DNA from: Patella vulgata | Taxonomy: Eukaryota; Mollusca; Gastropoda; Patellidae | Assembly: GCF_932274485.2 (NCBI RefSeq) | Contig: NC_065881.2 | Location: 63,932,702 to 63,996,701 of the forward strand | Reading direction: 5' to 3' | DNA length: 64,000 nucleotides | Shown here: positions 1 through 11,890 of the stretch, piece after piece | Position numbering within the stretch: the stretch's first letter is position 1 | Layout: each line of letters opens with the position of its first letter | Position numbers and translations under genes: made by a program | The notes under the pieces: generated by a model | What the model saw: only the letters and a program-made list of their open reading frames with translations | Database searches by the model: none | Told to the model about the DNA's origin: nothing

Positions 1-8
1 TCGCTCGA

Positions 9-413
9 TTAAAGATACATTATGGGAGATTCGATAACGAGTTGGCAGTTCTCACTATAATAGTCAAAAACTAGATAATGTAAAAGGCAATTTGCTGAAA
101 ATTTCTTTTAAATTGATCCACTATGCACCGAGAACAAAGCGATTGAATTTCCGCGTAGCCTTCATCATCATTACTAAAGTCAGTACGATAAACAGCATAG
201 TCTAGATTGTCCATTTAATCGTTAAATCGTGAAGGAAAGTTATACAGTAAATCGGCTCACAATCCACTAAAGATCGCAGGCTAGCGATGCCATCTAGAGT
301 TGATTATAGTCTGGATAGGTTAATTAATGTCTAATTAATAATTTAGATAACATTTCAGGCATAAAGAAAGACCGGCAATAGACAGATTTAGCTCTTGCAA
401 AATGTATGTTTAA
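9..413 (-). mobile_element. TTAA-flanked MITE, family M
   Basis: Short non-coding element of about 405 bp with imperfect terminal inverted repeats (TTAAAGATACATTATG at the left end, ATGTATGTTTAA at the right) and TTAA at both ends. Near-identical relatives lie at 14040-14445, 21030-21378, 29857-30255 and 50387-50767, which establishes the family. It has no coding capacity. The TTAA could be a piggyBac-like target duplication, or the true duplication could be just TA as in Tc1/mariner; the window does not decide. Confidence 0.8.
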
Positions 414-898
414 TATTAGCATCAAAGATTTGCGAAAGTTTTCTTTATCATTTTTTCGACATTCAAGATGGAATATCTCCGTCACCATTTGAGGTATGAT
501 GTTGAAACTTGGTAGCAATAAGGATCACACCGATGCCTTCAAAATGGCTTATTAAAAAAAATTTGTGACGGCTTCCGGAAATTACCGAGGCCTTCCGATT
601 TTTCTCGAACATGAATAGTTCTCGTTAACGCCCCTGATATTATCTTTCATTTTTAAAGACCTTGTTCCATAACATTTTCAACCACTTAGCCGCCATATTG
701 GATTTTACAAAAAACATTCAAATCGATATTTAGCCGCCATTTTAATTCCGATTTTCGAAAATTTTTCTTTTTGAACCTACTCCAAATGGTAACAATCCTT
801 AGGGACTTTTCACCATCTAGATGGTGACCTATTAACTTATCCATGGCCCTTGACCTTTGTATGTATGATGACCCTGGTGTCTACTAACAATTAATATA
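414..898. other. Intergenic, no gene seen
   Basis: AT-rich sequence between a MITE and a SINE. I see no coding signal, RNA gene or clear repeat in it. Confidence 0.5.
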
Positions 899-1164
899 GA
901 AATGAAATGAAATTGTGTTTAACGTCCTACGGCCTACTCTTATATCGAATTCCAACTGTCAAGGGATCTTTTACGTGTACGCCAATGTGTACACTGGACC
1001 TCGGTTTTTCGTCCCATTTGAACGACTAAACAGCTTTCCTGCATAACTGACAAGGGGGACCACGCCGGAAAATATGGATGAACTCTCTCGGCCAATGCAG
1101 GGATCGAACACCCGACCTCCAGGCTAGCGAGCCAGCGTCTTACCAACTTACCGTGACCCACCCT
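899..1164 (-). mobile_element. tRNA-derived SINE, family A, internally deleted
   Basis: Reverse-strand copy of SINE-A, defined by the full copy at 60698-61076. The tail (ATTTC repeats, GTTAAAC) is at the left and the tRNA-like head with B box (GTGTTCGATCCC) at the right. A perfect 12-bp target duplication (ACAATTAATATA at 887-898 and 1165-1176) bounds it. About 90 bp of the body is missing, apparently between two CTAC microhomologies. Confidence 0.85.
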
Positions 1165-1176
1165 ACAATTAATATA

Positions 1177-4100
1177 AAAAAGTTCGGTCATGAAGTATAA
1201 CTTCCGGTTTTGTTAAGAGTTCAAAATAACAGGTTTTTCCACTTTAATAGGTATTGGATGTTTCTATAAACTCAATAATTCATGGTGTAACTTGGGAGTG
1301 GTTGGTGGTGGGGCGGGGGGTATGAATATTGCTGCGTTTTAAATACCACTTGAGGTCACCCAATGAAAAAGTAGAGACTGGATCTCTAAACTAAAAGAAC
1401 AGGTCCCATTACGTCTAAAGCCTAGCTTATGTCACCCCCCCCCCCCGACGCGACAAAATTGTCGGCGACTCGAAATCGGCGAATAGTTTACGATCAAGTG
1501 GAACTGATCAGTCGTCACTACCTGGGCAACCTGAGCGCTCTTATGACTGTTGTAACTCGGACGGCAGCCAGTCGCATCCAGTTTCTCGGAGTCGCACATG
1601 AAAAAGTGCAGACTGGTTCTCTAAACTAAAAGAACAGGTTCCATTACGTTGTGGTTAAAACAACCCGTGGTTTCCAACGAGCTTCCTTAAAGACGTCCGG
1701 TATCAGCCGTTCAACGATTACGCTGCCCTTATCAACTGTTTTGGCGATCAACATTTTGATATGAAATATTCTGATACGGTAAATAAGCTATTTCTTCACA
1801 TTTTGGTGTTTGATTCCCATACTGACATGAATTTTTTTCCGGAGACCCAGGAAAAATTGGACATTCCCGCAAAAAATTTGAATGGAAGGGTACAATAAAA
1901 CTGTACTGCTGGGCAATATGCTATCTGTCTTCCTTTAACAAAAATCGTTGGCTTTGGGTGCTGGTTATCCAGAAATGTCAGCTCTGGGATTCCTGCTCAG
2001 TGCGCTATATTCCATGTGGTACACTTTTGAGCTAATCTAGCCCAGTTAGGGGACATGGCATTTTGGGCCCAACAGAATCCCGGCAGACTTACATTCTGAT
2101 GATACTAGATATACATGCATTGATACCATATAGTAGAAAATTGGTACACTTTTCACCTAGGTTGACCCCCCCTTCCCTCCCGGGCCCCCCGCTCTATAAG
2201 AAAAATAATGAAGTACGTGTTGATACGGCTGTTGGCATCTTGCACTTTAGCACAGAGGAACCCAATCCGAAACTAACAAACATTTACATAGAAAATCCAT
2301 GGTCTCTTTTTGATTAGTCAAACATTTCGAAACGTGAATCTCAGCTGAAGTAGTCGCGTAAACTCTATCTTGATGATAATTATAGCTAAATTATAAAATA
2401 AAAAATCGTATTTTTCACATCTTATTTGGCATAACCATGCAACAAATCAGTAAAATTCACAATTTCGTACCTAGAGCTTGACTGTATGATTAAGGCCAAT
2501 TCTTGTTGACTAATTTTGCGATATTTCATACTTTACCGCGTCCTTTGTTTCAAGAAACTTGGATATTTACAAGGTCGAGATTATTGTCGTACCCGTCATG
2601 TTTTCACATACTGATTAAGCTAAACTAAAACATACAAGATAAACATTCTGGATCACGTAAGGCAAAGAGATGGCAAATCGGCCGTGTGGCTGGCGTGCGC
2701 GGGGTGACATAGTACATTCAGTGACACGTGTCACACATGACAGCGGGACATGGCTAAATCCCTATCTTTGTTAGCAGTTTGAATCTTTGGTGAGACAATG
2801 AACACGCAGTTTGGACTTCTGTGCAAATTTTATCATTATCTATATTTAAAGTGATTAACCGGCGTTTTATCTATTTCTTGGACATGGATACTCATGACGA
2901 ATGGCATACCAAAAATGAATATAATATTGGTTTAAATAATGTTTTCCAACTTCTCGTTGTTCAAACATACCATACCCAATCAAGTACAAATTACGAAGAA
3001 ATGAAGAGTGTCCAAATCGCACGCATGAACATTGATTCATGTCGGTACATATCGTTATTGGGCTAGTCTCACTCACCTCGACAACTCTATTAGTATTTGA
3101 GTACTTAAAACACACGGTGACAGGTCATACCAGTGCAAATATAACATACAGTGCTAGAAGTCAGTGCCGTATTCCATCAACACTTTTACTTTAGTTTTAA
3201 AAAAATAAATGAAAGGTTCACCTCCAACATATATGTTAAAACAGGATTTACTAGAAAAATAAATAGGTGCCACGGGTCAGATTATGACCCTGTAAACATT
3301 GAGAGAGCAATCGTACTCATTAACCATTTTGGTTGCAATTCTAGGTCAACATCATCCTCATCATCGGGGTTAAGATAACGCCTGGCCAGAGATGATAATT
3401 GTTATCAGTGTATATACACACGTCAAGGTGAAAATGATCAGACCACTAAGCGTAGATACACTTAGTGTCACAAATGCTCATTCCAATGCTTTAACACACA
3501 AGAGCTAATCCAGTGGATTCCAGTCTGCAGTAGGAGGGTGTGTGTGTGTGGGGGGGGGGGGTGCATTGTCGGGACAATATTTACTTGAAACGTAATTAGT
3601 GAAGGCGGAAATAAAATTCATGAATCGTAAAATACCCATGATGGAGATAATAAGTATTTATAGCACCTCTATTTTTGTAATAAAAGGGGCGGGGTCGTCA
3701 ATGCAAAATAGGTCAACAGAAATGCCAATTATTAACGCATTATAAATTTGGTATATAGTGAAGAGCAAAATCGTATAGTAGTCCTTCTGTACGGCACTGG
3801 TAAATTTCTACAGATAGGATTCCGTAAAGACAAGAATTTCATTGTCGAAACGGCGCTCAATAACAAACAGCAACTGTATTCTACAGAATGTCCTGTGTAT
3901 ACACTGTAAATGCAATTGAAACAGTTTATATATAAGATACACGTAATTGAAAGAGTTACAGCTGATCATCGCAGTGTTTCATGACAATATGTTATGTCTG
4001 TGTATTTTTATACAGTTATCCTGCATTGTCTATTGAACTTTAAGACCTATGATGTCTGTGAAATAGGCCATATTTAGACCTACCGTTTTATTATAGCTTT

Positions 4101-5150
4101 TATAAACAATGCACAAATCCCAGACTTCCGTATCGTTTTGTTTACACCGAATTTCCTCATAAATCAACGCCTGTCTTGCATCAGCACGAAACTGGCAAAC
4201 AATAACGGAAACAGGGTTGCGGGTCAGGTACTGGGATAATACGAATGGATAGTCTAATATAAATACGTTCCCTGAACTAAACAAAACGGGAAATTGTTAT
4301 AAATTGACACGGATGAATCAATACCAGTGGCGTAGCTCGATTTCACCCCCCACCCCCTTCCCCATCCGTTTAAAAAAATGCGATGTTTGCGCCAGGCGTC
4401 TTGTTACTAGTGTCCCGCCAGAAAAATCAACATGCTGTAGACCAAAGTCCTCCCCCCCCCCCTCCCCCACATTTGCACCGGGCAGATTCGTGTAATTTAA
4501 TTCGTATTTAAAAACAACTCTACGATACAAATAGAAAGTCGTACGTAGAAACTGGCCAAAAATGATGTTGGTCTACTACATTGTTAACTGTACTTTTAAA
4601 GGCAATAATAACTCCTTATGCGAGAGCTAAATTTGCCTAGACTGCAGAGCGTTTTTCTGGCTTTAAATGCTACATAAATTATCATTTTTATAAGACCCAC
4701 CAAGCCTAAATTTTCCGAAAATGCATGACGTCACCCTTTCTCCTAGTTTTAACAATTGGTCAGCAAAATTTTTTGACACAACGGTAACTCTATAAGTATT
4801 TCTCAAAATCTTTAATGCAGATACATAACTTATAATGAATTTTAAAAACAAAACAAAAAGACCCTCAGGAATGGGAAATAGGCTGGAAAATCACTACAAG
4901 GAACTTCATCGCCATTACCAGGAACAAACCCCAAATCTCCTGGTTACTGAGCTACTGTCATACTCAACGAGCCACGTATGGATCCCTCGAACACCACATA
5001 ATTCGTTATCCAAAGGTATTAATTTTCGCATAAGGTTCTACCTAATACTCACCGTGGTTGACATGATGAGGGATTGCGGGGATGTTATTCGGATATTGGA
5101 TAGAGTGCACATTATACGACATCACTAAATGTAGCATAAGAAACTTACTC
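1177..5150. other. Intergenic, no gene recognised
   Basis: Four kilobases with no convincing gene. Visible features are poly-C/poly-G runs (near 1436, 3548, 4450), a short GT microsatellite near 3540, a direct repeat of an AAAAAGTRSAGACTGG-like phrase at 1365 and 1598, and a decayed MITE-like stretch near 4600-4830. The open frames here (for example 4835-5128) are short, lack family resemblance and look like chance. Confidence 0.5.
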
Positions 5151-5299
5151 AATAAAACTAGTGTTCGGATATTCGAACAAGAATACTATTCGATGGGTCT
5201 TGGAATTTGTATTCGAATAGTATTCGAATAGTTTCAATTTTTAATATAAATATTATAATTTCTAATTATTATAATTAGAAATTATAACAATGGATCTTT

Positions 5300-5555
5300 T
5301 ACGTAAACCGCCAATGTGTACACAAGACCTCGGCCTTCCATGACATCGCAACAAGTAGACGCGGACCTCAACCATACTCCAGTCATCTGCCATCTCCGCC
5401 AGATGCTCTTTTAGTTTATCCGAGGTATGTGAACCTGGACATGATTTCACTTCCAGAGTCTTAGCCACCATCTCCCAATCTGGTGATACAAAATGAGCGG
5501 TTAAATTAATGCAAGACTCATTTTGTTCATCTGATGTCCATACATCTGTGGTCAC
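5300..5555 (-). pseudogene. hAT (ZBED-like) transposase fragment
   Basis: About 75 residues resemble the start of the hAT catalytic core: TTDVWTSDEQNESCINLTAH, then DWEMVAKTLEV, then a HT-[SA]-x-K-L motif. In this family the Asp in TTDxWTS is the first catalytic acidic residue, so it is retained. Upstream on the minus strand an EALNPSHNLRSS-like stretch (5580-5700) continues the protein in a shifted frame. The 3' end runs into a SINE-A fragment (5285-5335). Clearly a relic. Confidence 0.8.
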
Positions 5556-6290
5556 AGGGCTAACTTGTGACTTGGGTCATTCCTGATTTGACGTTCGTCG
5601 GAACGAACGGCATCATAGATTTCTTCCATTCTTTTTTTGAGTGTTTTACTTGACCGCAAATTGTGTGATGGATTCAGGGCTTCTACCCATTCCCGAAAAT
5701 GGTCATTGTCAATACAGTGCTTGGACTAGGCCCAAATTAGCCATTTTTCCTCAAATTTAGGAATGCGACCCCCACAGACAATACAGTTCTGTTGAAGAGA
5801 ATCTTGTCATCAACTTGTCAAAGACAATATGTTGTAGCCTAATTATCTGATACAGATGATGTGTTGTTTAGGGCATGCTAAGTATCATATTACACTGCTC
5901 TATATTTAGATGCGTTTGGAGCAGTTTCTATATGAGACTTAATTTACATTCAAATTAAATGCAGAAAAAAACAACCCAAAATTAAAATAAAAATTTAATA
6001 AATAAAAATAACATTTGATTCAAATATTACATAAACTTATACTAAGCTTTTTATATTTTAAATTTGATGTAATAGAAGAAATTTTATTGCATAAAAAAAT
6101 TACAAGGTTATGTGCATATACAAATAAAAATAATAGAAAGATACATGCAGAAAGCAAAGATACATATACATGTACATAATTATACAAAGATACACAACTT
6201 TATAAAGACATGAACGAATTGTATACAAAAGCTCCCAAACATTCTAAAATGTCTACATTTATATTGATCATCAGTATCTTAAATTATTGA

Positions 6291-6606
6291 GAGCCACGGT
6301 TGCTAAGTGGGTAAGACACAGGCTTGCTAGCCTGGAGGTCTTATGTTCGATCCCTACATTGGACTAGAAAGTTCGTTGGGATTTTCCGGCCTGGCTTCCC
6401 CTTGTCAGTGGTGTCGGACGGAGGAACTGACAAGGACAGCCGCCCAGTCGTTCGGATGGTACCAAAACCGACTGCCAGGGTATACATTAGCGTGCACGTA
6501 AAATATCCCTCGGCAGTAGGAATTCGATATAAGAGTAAACCATGGTGCAGCTGCCAGGGCAAAATTTCTCTCATAGCACACTGTATGGCATATGCCCGTC
6601 TTCAGT
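6291..6606 (+). mobile_element. SINE-A copy, 3' truncated, inside the hAT element
   Basis: The tRNA-like head (GGTTGCTAAGTGGGTAAGAC, then a B-box TGTTCGATCCC) is followed by the SINE-A body up to the CCCGTCTTCA segment. The GTTAAACCCC/ATTTC tail is missing. The 3' break abuts satellite-type sequence directly. Confidence 0.8.
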
Positions 6607-6890
6607 AGATGGACAGAACAAGCTAACAAAAAGGCGTTTTTTTTGTACAATCGGTCATAATCCAGCAAGTTATGGTCTGAAGTACCAACATTAGGAACCC
6701 AGATCTTAGGGATATAAATATATAACTGGATGAAAATTGTGACCTCTAGAGGATCCACAAGCTTAAAACGAGACCCGGTCTGGTACATGCCAATATCGTA
6801 AGAAACCAAGATCTTTGGGAGATATGCCCATATTTCAAGTTCTGTCAACATCTGATAACAATTGTGACCTGTTGAGTGTCCACAAACAAA
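6607..6890. repeat. Satellite-core fragment (GGTCATAA/ATTGTGACCT type)
   Basis: Contains about two imperfect units sharing phrases such as AAGATCTTTGGGAGATA and AATTGTGACCTCTAGAGG with the element at 18634-19258. It is an old partial copy of the same satellite-core element, lacking the GCCCACAT termini. Confidence 0.65.
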
Positions 6891-7569
6891 TTATGGCCGG
6901 ACAAATGGACAGTTGCGACAGCAGTATACATCCACAAGAACATGTAGTATAAAAATCAGGACCGGATGAAATGAGCCCTCTCAAATTAAAATAACAGCTC
7001 TGGTCTGGTATCTGTGTTCTTCCTTGAATAAAAAGAATATGTTATGTATTGGGTTGGTTAGAATATTGGTTATATGACAGTCTCCATATGTAACAGTGTT
7101 AAGCTGTTATCTATCAACTTCAACTTCATCATGAAGTTAATTCACCATATTTAAAATGACAGTTTAAGAAATGTTACTTTAATTTTAAAATGAAATGCAC
7201 AATTTAAATTTTATCTAGTTAAGTATTTGCAAATTCTGTACGAAAATACACACTACTACAGTACATGTACTTTGTCTCTGGTTTAAACATGCAAATCCTT
7301 ATCCAATTAAACTACATAATACATATGTTCTGTTTTCAGAAAGAATATAATATAGCTCACCTTTATTGAAAGATTTCAATTCTTTATTCTGGCATCCACT
7401 ACCATTCTTTTTAATGATAAAACTTGTTTTTTGGAATAAATAAACAACTGATTCCCCAGAAATGATACCGATTATAATAAATGATGTCATTTGATACTCC
7501 CAATAGCAGGCAGGTTTATAGTTGTCAACATATAAGGGTAATAATGCTTTCAAGTCGGACAGGTTGTTT

Positions 7570-7850
7570 AGGTTAGCATACCAGCCAATTAAATGTCAGT
7601 GAACTGGACACAACACAAACATCCAAAATTTAGCCCCTTTTCTGGAGCTTGGCAATGCTTGGCTACAAACTTGATCAATTTCTCAGTGATGTTTTTTGCT
7701 GCGCTGAATCTTGTCATACTTCTTGCTGTAGAACTTGTGTAGTACTTTTTAATTGACTGAATCTTGCCTGACCCCACGTCCCGTGCAGAGGAAGTATCTG
7801 GAGCTACGTAGCCATGTTTCAACTTCATGTGGTTCCAAAGATTAGCCTTG
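7570..7850 (-). pseudogene. hAT transposase N-terminal (BED finger) fragment
   Basis: The minus-strand frame reads FKANLWNHMKLKHG, matching the H-x-H end of a BED zinc finger, followed downstream by a KNITEKLIKFVAKHCQ segment typical of ZBED/hAT proteins just before the catalytic domain. The Cys pair of the finger is not in frame. This is the 5' part of the same transposase as the 5300-5555 fragment. Confidence 0.7.
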
Positions 7851-8436
7851 AATGTGAATGTGGCAAGGAAAGTCGCCTTTAATCATATTTGAGAGCAAAT
7901 AGAATAAATAATAGATATTCGAATATGGTAATTGCTATTTGAATATTCGAATATTATATTCGACGAGCGAATATTCGAATATTCGTGCCGAACACTAAAT
8001 AAAACATGTACAGTATTTTCAGCGTCATTTCCTGATTATTACGCTTCGTATATTTTGCCTCTTTTTCGTTTATTATTCTTAAAGTTTAAATTAGAATTGG
8101 AGCGGTAGGTTAGGAAAGCACAAGGAAGGTGGTCTCCCTTCAAGGCTTAATTTAATCTATAACGGAAATTCAAACAAGGGGAGATTAATATTTGTACTCT
8201 TGGAAGCTATTTGGCTAAAACAAAGCATATTACTGTTTACATAGGATCGTGAGGAACCAAATGTGTTACCCTTTTCCTTGATAGAATAGGACTATTTCGA
8301 CTTCGGGTGAGCAAGGGAGGGTCAGAACCAAACGGCGCTGTATTTTTTGTCAAGTTTTTGAATTGCACAGAAATTCTCTTTTGAAACACCGATCGGAAGC
8401 TTAAAGTTGAATTTCAGACTTTTATAAGTTGTGAGA

Positions 8437-8502
8437 GGGGCACAGTGGCTCAGTGAGTAAAATGCTGGCTCGCTAACCAGGTCTTGTGTTCGCTCCAGTG
8501 TT
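8437..8502 (+). mobile_element. SINE-A head fragment
   Basis: Only the tRNA-like head is left: A-box-like GTGGCTCAGTGAGTAA, the CTGGCTCGCTAACC segment, and a decayed B box. Its body is absent. Confidence 0.6.
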
Positions 8503-8925
8503 TTGGTATCTTAATGCTATGGCGACAAGACAGCAGATAAGAGTGCCACTGGCGCGGTCAAATTGATAAATGAGTGTATAATCTGAATGGTATGGTATAA
8601 GGGAAATAACTCCATAAAAACAAAACAATCCATTAATTTATTCTGAGGCATTCAATACATAAACAAAACCAAAGTCGAACAGTTTTCAAATTGGTAATTT
8701 ATATCCATGAATAAACTATTGGCAATACCCATTACCAAGAAATTGTTTTCATCAGCAGATGCTGAAATGGAAGAAATATTTCTAAAACTAAATGACGACA
8801 CAGTTCTTTCGATTTGCTCAATATCTCAACTTTTATCAACCAACAGAGACTATTCATTCAATGGTGATGCTGAAGTACCTTTTTCAAAAACAGCAGTCAA
8901 CTTGGATGTAGTCTTGCCTTGATCA

Positions 8926-9285
8926 TTAAACATACATTATGCAAGAGCTAAATCTGCCTATTGCAGGTCTTTCTTTAGGCCTGAAATGTTTTCTAGATTA
9001 TTAATTAGACATTAATTAACTTATCCAGGCCCTAATCAACTCTCGATGGCATCGGATTTCTCCAATATTAAATAGATTAGAACAGTTCAGCCATATTTTG
9101 ATTTAAGCTAAAAATGGAGGAGCGTGACTTAGCATCAAACAACCAGTAGGGTGGTTGAAATTATTGCACACGTCTTGTCAAACCTTCAAAGGCTAATATC
9201 TTCAATCGCAATAGAGTAATTTGAATGAAATTTTCAAAATATTCATTTTACATTAGCTATTTTCGAACTATTATACAGTATGGTT
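8926..9285 (+). mobile_element. Family M MITE, decayed right end
   Basis: Starts with TTAAACATACATTATG and matches family M through the GGTCTTTCTTTAGGCCTGAA segment and the AATTAGACATTAATTAAC motif. The 3' half is divergent and the right terminal repeat is not preserved. Confidence 0.7.
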
Positions 9286-9432
9286 AGACTTTATAATTAG
9301 GGTTAGCACACAAACTGTTGCATGTTTAGGAAGGTATCAATGTAGTGTATAATTAGGAGGGTTAAAATTTATTTTGTATGGTTAGGAGGGTTATAATTTA
9401 TATTGCGTGGTTAGGAGGGTTAAACTTTATAT
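9276..9432. repeat. Short tandem array, GGTTAGGAGGGTTA type, ~35 bp
   Basis: At least three imperfect copies of a unit reading roughly TGGTTAGGAGGGTTAWAWTTTAT. It appears to be a simple minisatellite; no function suggested. Confidence 0.65.
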
Positions 9433-10329
9433 GGCAGGTTATTCTAAACTTTATAATGTAAATGTAATTAACCAAAATATTGATTCTAGAAAACTCTGGT
9501 CTTTGGTAAGGCTGGGGAAAGATAAACAGATAAAAGAAACTCGTACTAAAATAAAGCCCTCAGTCTTCACACATTCTTTTACCCATGTTCTTTCTCTCTA
9601 GTTTATCTTTACATAGCATATTTAATCTCAGACCTAACATAATACCTAGAAAAATAATTATTAAAAAAATATTTGTTCTGCTCAAAATAAATTATATATA
9701 TAAAACTCTAAAAAACAGACTTTAAAAACAACAATCTATACATAAATAATTCCAAGATGTATAGGGCAGGTCAAACAGTCTCCACTACTTGGGTTACAAA
9801 ATGTAATTTTGTTTTTGCAGCAAGGTAAATATTTATTTATCATATTCCGTGTTTATATTCTGTGGTGGTGGTGGTGGTGTATGACAAAATTGTGTTTTGT
9901 TGTGCAGACAGTACAATAACAAATACCTTTTCCCTGAGTCAAAGTAAATTCAGTGATGCATTTTTTTTCAAACAATATACAGGTCAATGATCCAGTTGAA
10001 TTACTAAATGCCATTGAAACAATGTAGGTCAACTGTGGACACACCCCGCTGAATTTATCTATGGGTCACTGGCTATTCAAATTATTGACTGAAATTGTCA
10101 GTCTTATCACACACAGTAAAGATTTCATGTTTCAAACAGAAATTCCTGTTGGGAAAATGATTTAAATTAAACAATTGATAAAACCTACGTTGTTGTAAAA
10201 AATATTGCATTGTTTTCAAGCAACTAATGTGCACAATAGTCATTTGGTAGGGTTGTATAACATAATTTTAGAGAAGTATTTATTATACATCACAGACACA
10301 CTTATAATTAACTTTCTTCTAAAAAAATA

Positions 10330-10449
10330 TATATATATATAAAAATCACTCTTCATCCTCATTAACAATAGCTTCTATATCCATATATGTAGTTACTTTC
10401 CCTAGTATTAATTTATGATTAGTCTCTATACTATTACTAATATTATCAT
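10330..10449. repeat. AT-rich minisatellite continuing the MPV17L2 tail repeat
   Basis: Imperfect units built on ATTAACAATAGTCTCTATAT and ACTAATATTATCATT lie just past the MPV17L2-like stop codon and continue inside its C-terminal coding sequence (10450-10600). The same repeat is therefore both translated and untranslated. Confidence 0.6.
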
Positions 10450-11184
10450 TTATGAATTAGTCTCTACATGTATATCAATATTGTTAATTTCACTAATATT
10501 ATCATTAACAATAGTCTCTTTATCCATATAGTTACTTTTACTAATATTATTATTAACAATAGTCTCTATATCAATATTTTTACTTTGACTAATAACTTCA
10601 GTGTTTCTGACTTCACTATGATATTTCACATTAGAATAATATGTATCAAAACCCAGACTAATTATATTATCATATAAAACTCTATACTTAGTGGGCAAAA
10701 ACATAAAATTGATTAACTGTGCTGGCGGCCATATTATCCATTCCATAGTGTATATTGTTGACCCTTTGACCAAAACTTCTGCTGCTATTTCCTTCACTGT
10801 CATGTTTTCTAGCATTCCAATGGTAACAAAATACATGCCTATATAGATAGGTGAACACACGATTTGATCGATAAGCACTTTTTTGATTAGTGTGCGAAAT
10901 GCAGTTCCTGGAAAAAATTTGTCTAAATATAGGTACCAGTAGTGACAAAATGCTCCAATTACAAGTCCAGTACATGCCATGTGAAAAGTCCGCTTTTTGT
11001 TCCAAGATTTCATGTTATTCTGCATTATCTGGTATTTTTGTTGCATTATGTCTCCAGTTACAGACAGGGTGACGGAGATTGTAGTATTTGTTAATAAGAG
11101 ATATTTGTCGGAAAACAGAACTCGTCCACAATTTGCTATCCTCTTCATTACCGGAGACAGTCTATAGGCCAAGGAACTCATCAT
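10450..11184 (-). CDS. MPV17L2: Mpv17-like protein 2 (Mpv17/PMP22 family), single exon
   Basis: 244 residues. The family is small multi-pass membrane proteins; MPV17L2 in vertebrates is a mitochondrial inner-membrane protein linked to mitoribosome assembly. Residues 20-190 match human MPV17L2 from memory: LLLTNT near the start, GAFCHYWYLYLDKFFPG, KKVLIDQIVCSP, and the family signature WIIWPPAQLINFMFLPTKYR near residue 150, then DTYYSNVKYH. Starts at the first of two adjacent Met codons. The gene is a single exon, which makes a retrocopy possible, but the frame is intact. After about residue 195 the protein has a low-complexity tail made of NIDIETIVNNNIS-like repeats that the human protein lacks; it is encoded by the minisatellite that continues downstream. 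MPV17L2 is preferred over PXMP2 or MPV17 because of the HYWYLYLD and WPPAQLINF wording. Confidence 0.85.
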   Translation of the reverse strand: MMSSLAYRLSPVMKRIANCGRVLFSDKYLLLTNTTISVTLSVTGDIMQQKYQIMQNNMKSWNKKRTFHMACTGLVIGAFCHYWYLYLDKFFPGTAFRTLIKKVLIDQIVCSPIYIGMYFVTIGMLENMTVKEIAAEVLVKGSTIYTMEWIIWPPAQLINFMFLPTKYRVLYDNIISLGFDTYYSNVKYHSEVRNTEVISQSKNIDIETIVNNNISKSNYMDKETIVNDNISEINNIDIHVETNS

Positions 11185-11536
11185 TTTGACAGGCCTAGTG
11201 CTATTTTATGTAGTATGTTAAGCTTTTCAAACCATAATGAAGATTGTTGAATTTCTGAAAATATAGAAATAACAAATGATCGAAGGTAATCATTCTTTCA
11301 ATAAAAATGTAAACTTACTAAATTCACCTTTTTTGTTCTTTGTGACCCCAGGGGTCAAAAGTTCCAATTTTCCGTTTTTGCACTCGGAAGATTTAAAGCA
11401 TAAAATTAGGAAGCCATAAATTTCATTTACTGTAAACCTGTGGAATATAACTAACTTGATGTTGATGGAGTCTTCTAGTTAATTATTTTACTGAAACCAA
11501 TGTCAACAAGTATGATCAGCTTAACCATTGCTACAC

Positions 11537-11890
11537 TTAAAGGGACAATAACACTCTTGCTGGCTTGAAAGCTCCAGAAAATAAATAATATCTCAATCTA
11601 AGTACTAGATGTTTAAGTGTCCTACCTGTTGTGTAAATTATCAATTACAAGATATTTTACTTGTCCAGAGGGTTCGAAAATATTTTTAAATCGAAGTTTC
11701 ATTTGAAAAGGTTTACGTTAGACGTTTCAAACCATTATGTTGAATTTTTCAAAATTTTTAAATAAGGTGTGTTAAGATGAAATTTGTATCATCAATTAAT
11801 TGAAATACTCTAAAATAGTACAATTTGTTGACCAGAATAAAGATTGGGACACATTATTCAGTTACAACAAGAGTGGTATTGAGCCTTTAA
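11537..11890. mobile_element. Second MITE family with ACTCTTG termini
   Basis: About 354 bp bounded by inverted repeats: TTAAAGGGACAATAACACTC at the left and CAAGAGTGGTATTGAGCC then TTTAA at the right (about 18 of 23 bases pair). TTAA is present at both edges. Non-coding, AT-rich core. Distinct from family M. Confidence 0.7.

Larger units (their letters stand above)
5159..7997 (-). mobile_element. hAT DNA transposon, decayed, with nested repeats
   Basis: A 2,839-bp element with hAT hallmarks. A perfect 8-bp target duplication (AATAAAAC at 5151-5158 and 7998-8005) immediately flanks inverted termini that begin TAGTGTTCGG. Sub-terminal zones at both ends are rich in ATTCGAATA motifs. The minus strand carries transposase remains: a partial BED-type finger end (NLWNHMKLKHG, near 7800-7840) and, after a long gap, a piece of the RNase H-like core starting TTDVWTSDE (5300-5555). 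Stops and frame shifts separate the pieces and no full transposase remains. A truncated SINE-A (6291-6606) and a satellite-core fragment (6607-6890) are nested inside. The intact target duplication suggests moderate age. Confidence 0.88.

Noticed and set aside
6405-6851. 148-codon minus-strand frame within the hAT element
   Set aside because: It runs antisense through a SINE-A and a satellite-core fragment; no domain is visible.
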